Of a stretch of 21,898 nt of DNA, positions 21,764 to 21,898 are shown in pieces (position 1 is the first letter of the stretch; every line of letters begins with the position of its first letter). Source of the stretch: Lachnospiraceae bacterium UBA2860 (GTDB lineage: Bacteria > Bacillota > Clostridia > Lachnospirales > Lachnospiraceae); assembly GCA_002350625.1 (NCBI GenBank), contig DEFE01000039.1, positions 498 to 22,395 on the forward strand, written 5' to 3'. The notes beneath the pieces were generated by a model, which worked only from the letters and a program-made list of their open reading frames with translations, did not search any database and was not told the DNA's origin. A program made the position numbers and the translations under genes.

Positions 21764-21898
21764 TCACCTCCTACAGGGTACTAAGCTCATCTGCGATTCG
21801 CTAAGTGCCCTGTATGCATCGCACATAAGCTTCAGCTGCGGCCAGCGGCCTTGCTTCAGTAAGTGCTCATTGCGATCCTCTTGCTCCGCCTGCAGTCT
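21764..21898 (-). CDS. 3' end of an unrecognised gene, cut by the window edge
   Basis: On the minus strand one frame is open from the window edge to TGA at 21764-21766, giving 44 residues (RLQAEQEDRNEHLLKQ, then GRWPQLKLMCDAYRALSESQ and a short tail). The charged, helix-like composition reads as coding, but I cannot assign a family. Codon use (TTA, CTT, AGG) is less GC-biased than in nnr. A strong GGAGG directly at its stop leads into a 10-codon micro-ORF. Confidence 0.4.
   Translation of the reverse strand, partial: RLQAEQEDRNEHLLKQGRWPQLKLMCDAYRALSESQMSLVPCRR

Noticed and set aside
1..21898. Phage, transposase, toxin-antitoxin or defence system
   Set aside because: No integrase, transposase, nuclease or toxin-like frames were recognised on either strand; tRNA and rRNA genes were also not seen by eye.

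Overview
The window reads as gut-type Clostridia (Bacillota). It has strong GGAGG-type ribosome-binding sites, sigma-A promoters, clostridial one-carbon and NfnAB-type genes, and short palindromic intergenic repeats. It carries two sequence styles that meet inside one gene. Bases 1 to about 7763 are GC-rich in codon position 3 (about 94% in a hand-counted stretch of fhs), use CTG almost exclusively for Leu, have genes on both strands and contain several copies of a GTAGGGACGCC-type palindromic repeat, as in Christensenellales/Oscillospirales-like genomes. Bases from about 7763 to 21898 are less extreme (about 70% GC at position 3 where counted), use CTT/CTC/CTG, lack those repeats, and carry every gene on the minus strand in a Lachnospiraceae-like housekeeping order. 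The taxonomic names are inference from style, not from a search.

Left part. A trigger-factor-like peptidyl-prolyl isomerase without the ribosome-binding domain (minus) is separated by a 169-bp inverted-repeat element and a consensus promoter from a plus-strand one-carbon operon: fhs (formate-THF ligase), fchA (cyclodeaminase/cyclohydrolase family), folD (methylene-THF dehydrogenase) and a DUF1576-type membrane protein made of two homologous halves. This FolD lacks two of the three cyclohydrolase catalytic residues, so FchA probably does that step. A 148-bp nested palindrome closes the operon. It is followed by an XRE/zinc-ribbon regulator (minus), a second copy of the palindrome, and the 3' end of fthC (5-formyl-THF cyclo-ligase).

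Right part, read along the minus strand from the right edge: the tail of an unknown gene; nnr and alr (overlapping by 4 nt); yebC, uppP, ftsK and a zinc-ribbon/TPR membrane protein; nfnA and nfnB (electron-bifurcating transhydrogenase) ending in an intrinsic terminator; rlmH; and, from its own promoter, phoH, ybeY, proB and fthC. These genes serve cell-wall precursor supply and recycling, chromosome segregation, NAD(P)H repair and balance, ribosome maturation and proline synthesis.

The most important observation is that fthC is a mosaic. Codons 1-127 look like the right-hand genome and codons 128-178 like the left-hand genome, with the switch at the edge of its conserved GYGGGFYDRF motif. This is either an assembly chimera or a real recombination junction. 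No RNA genes, CRISPR arrays, transposases or phage modules were seen.
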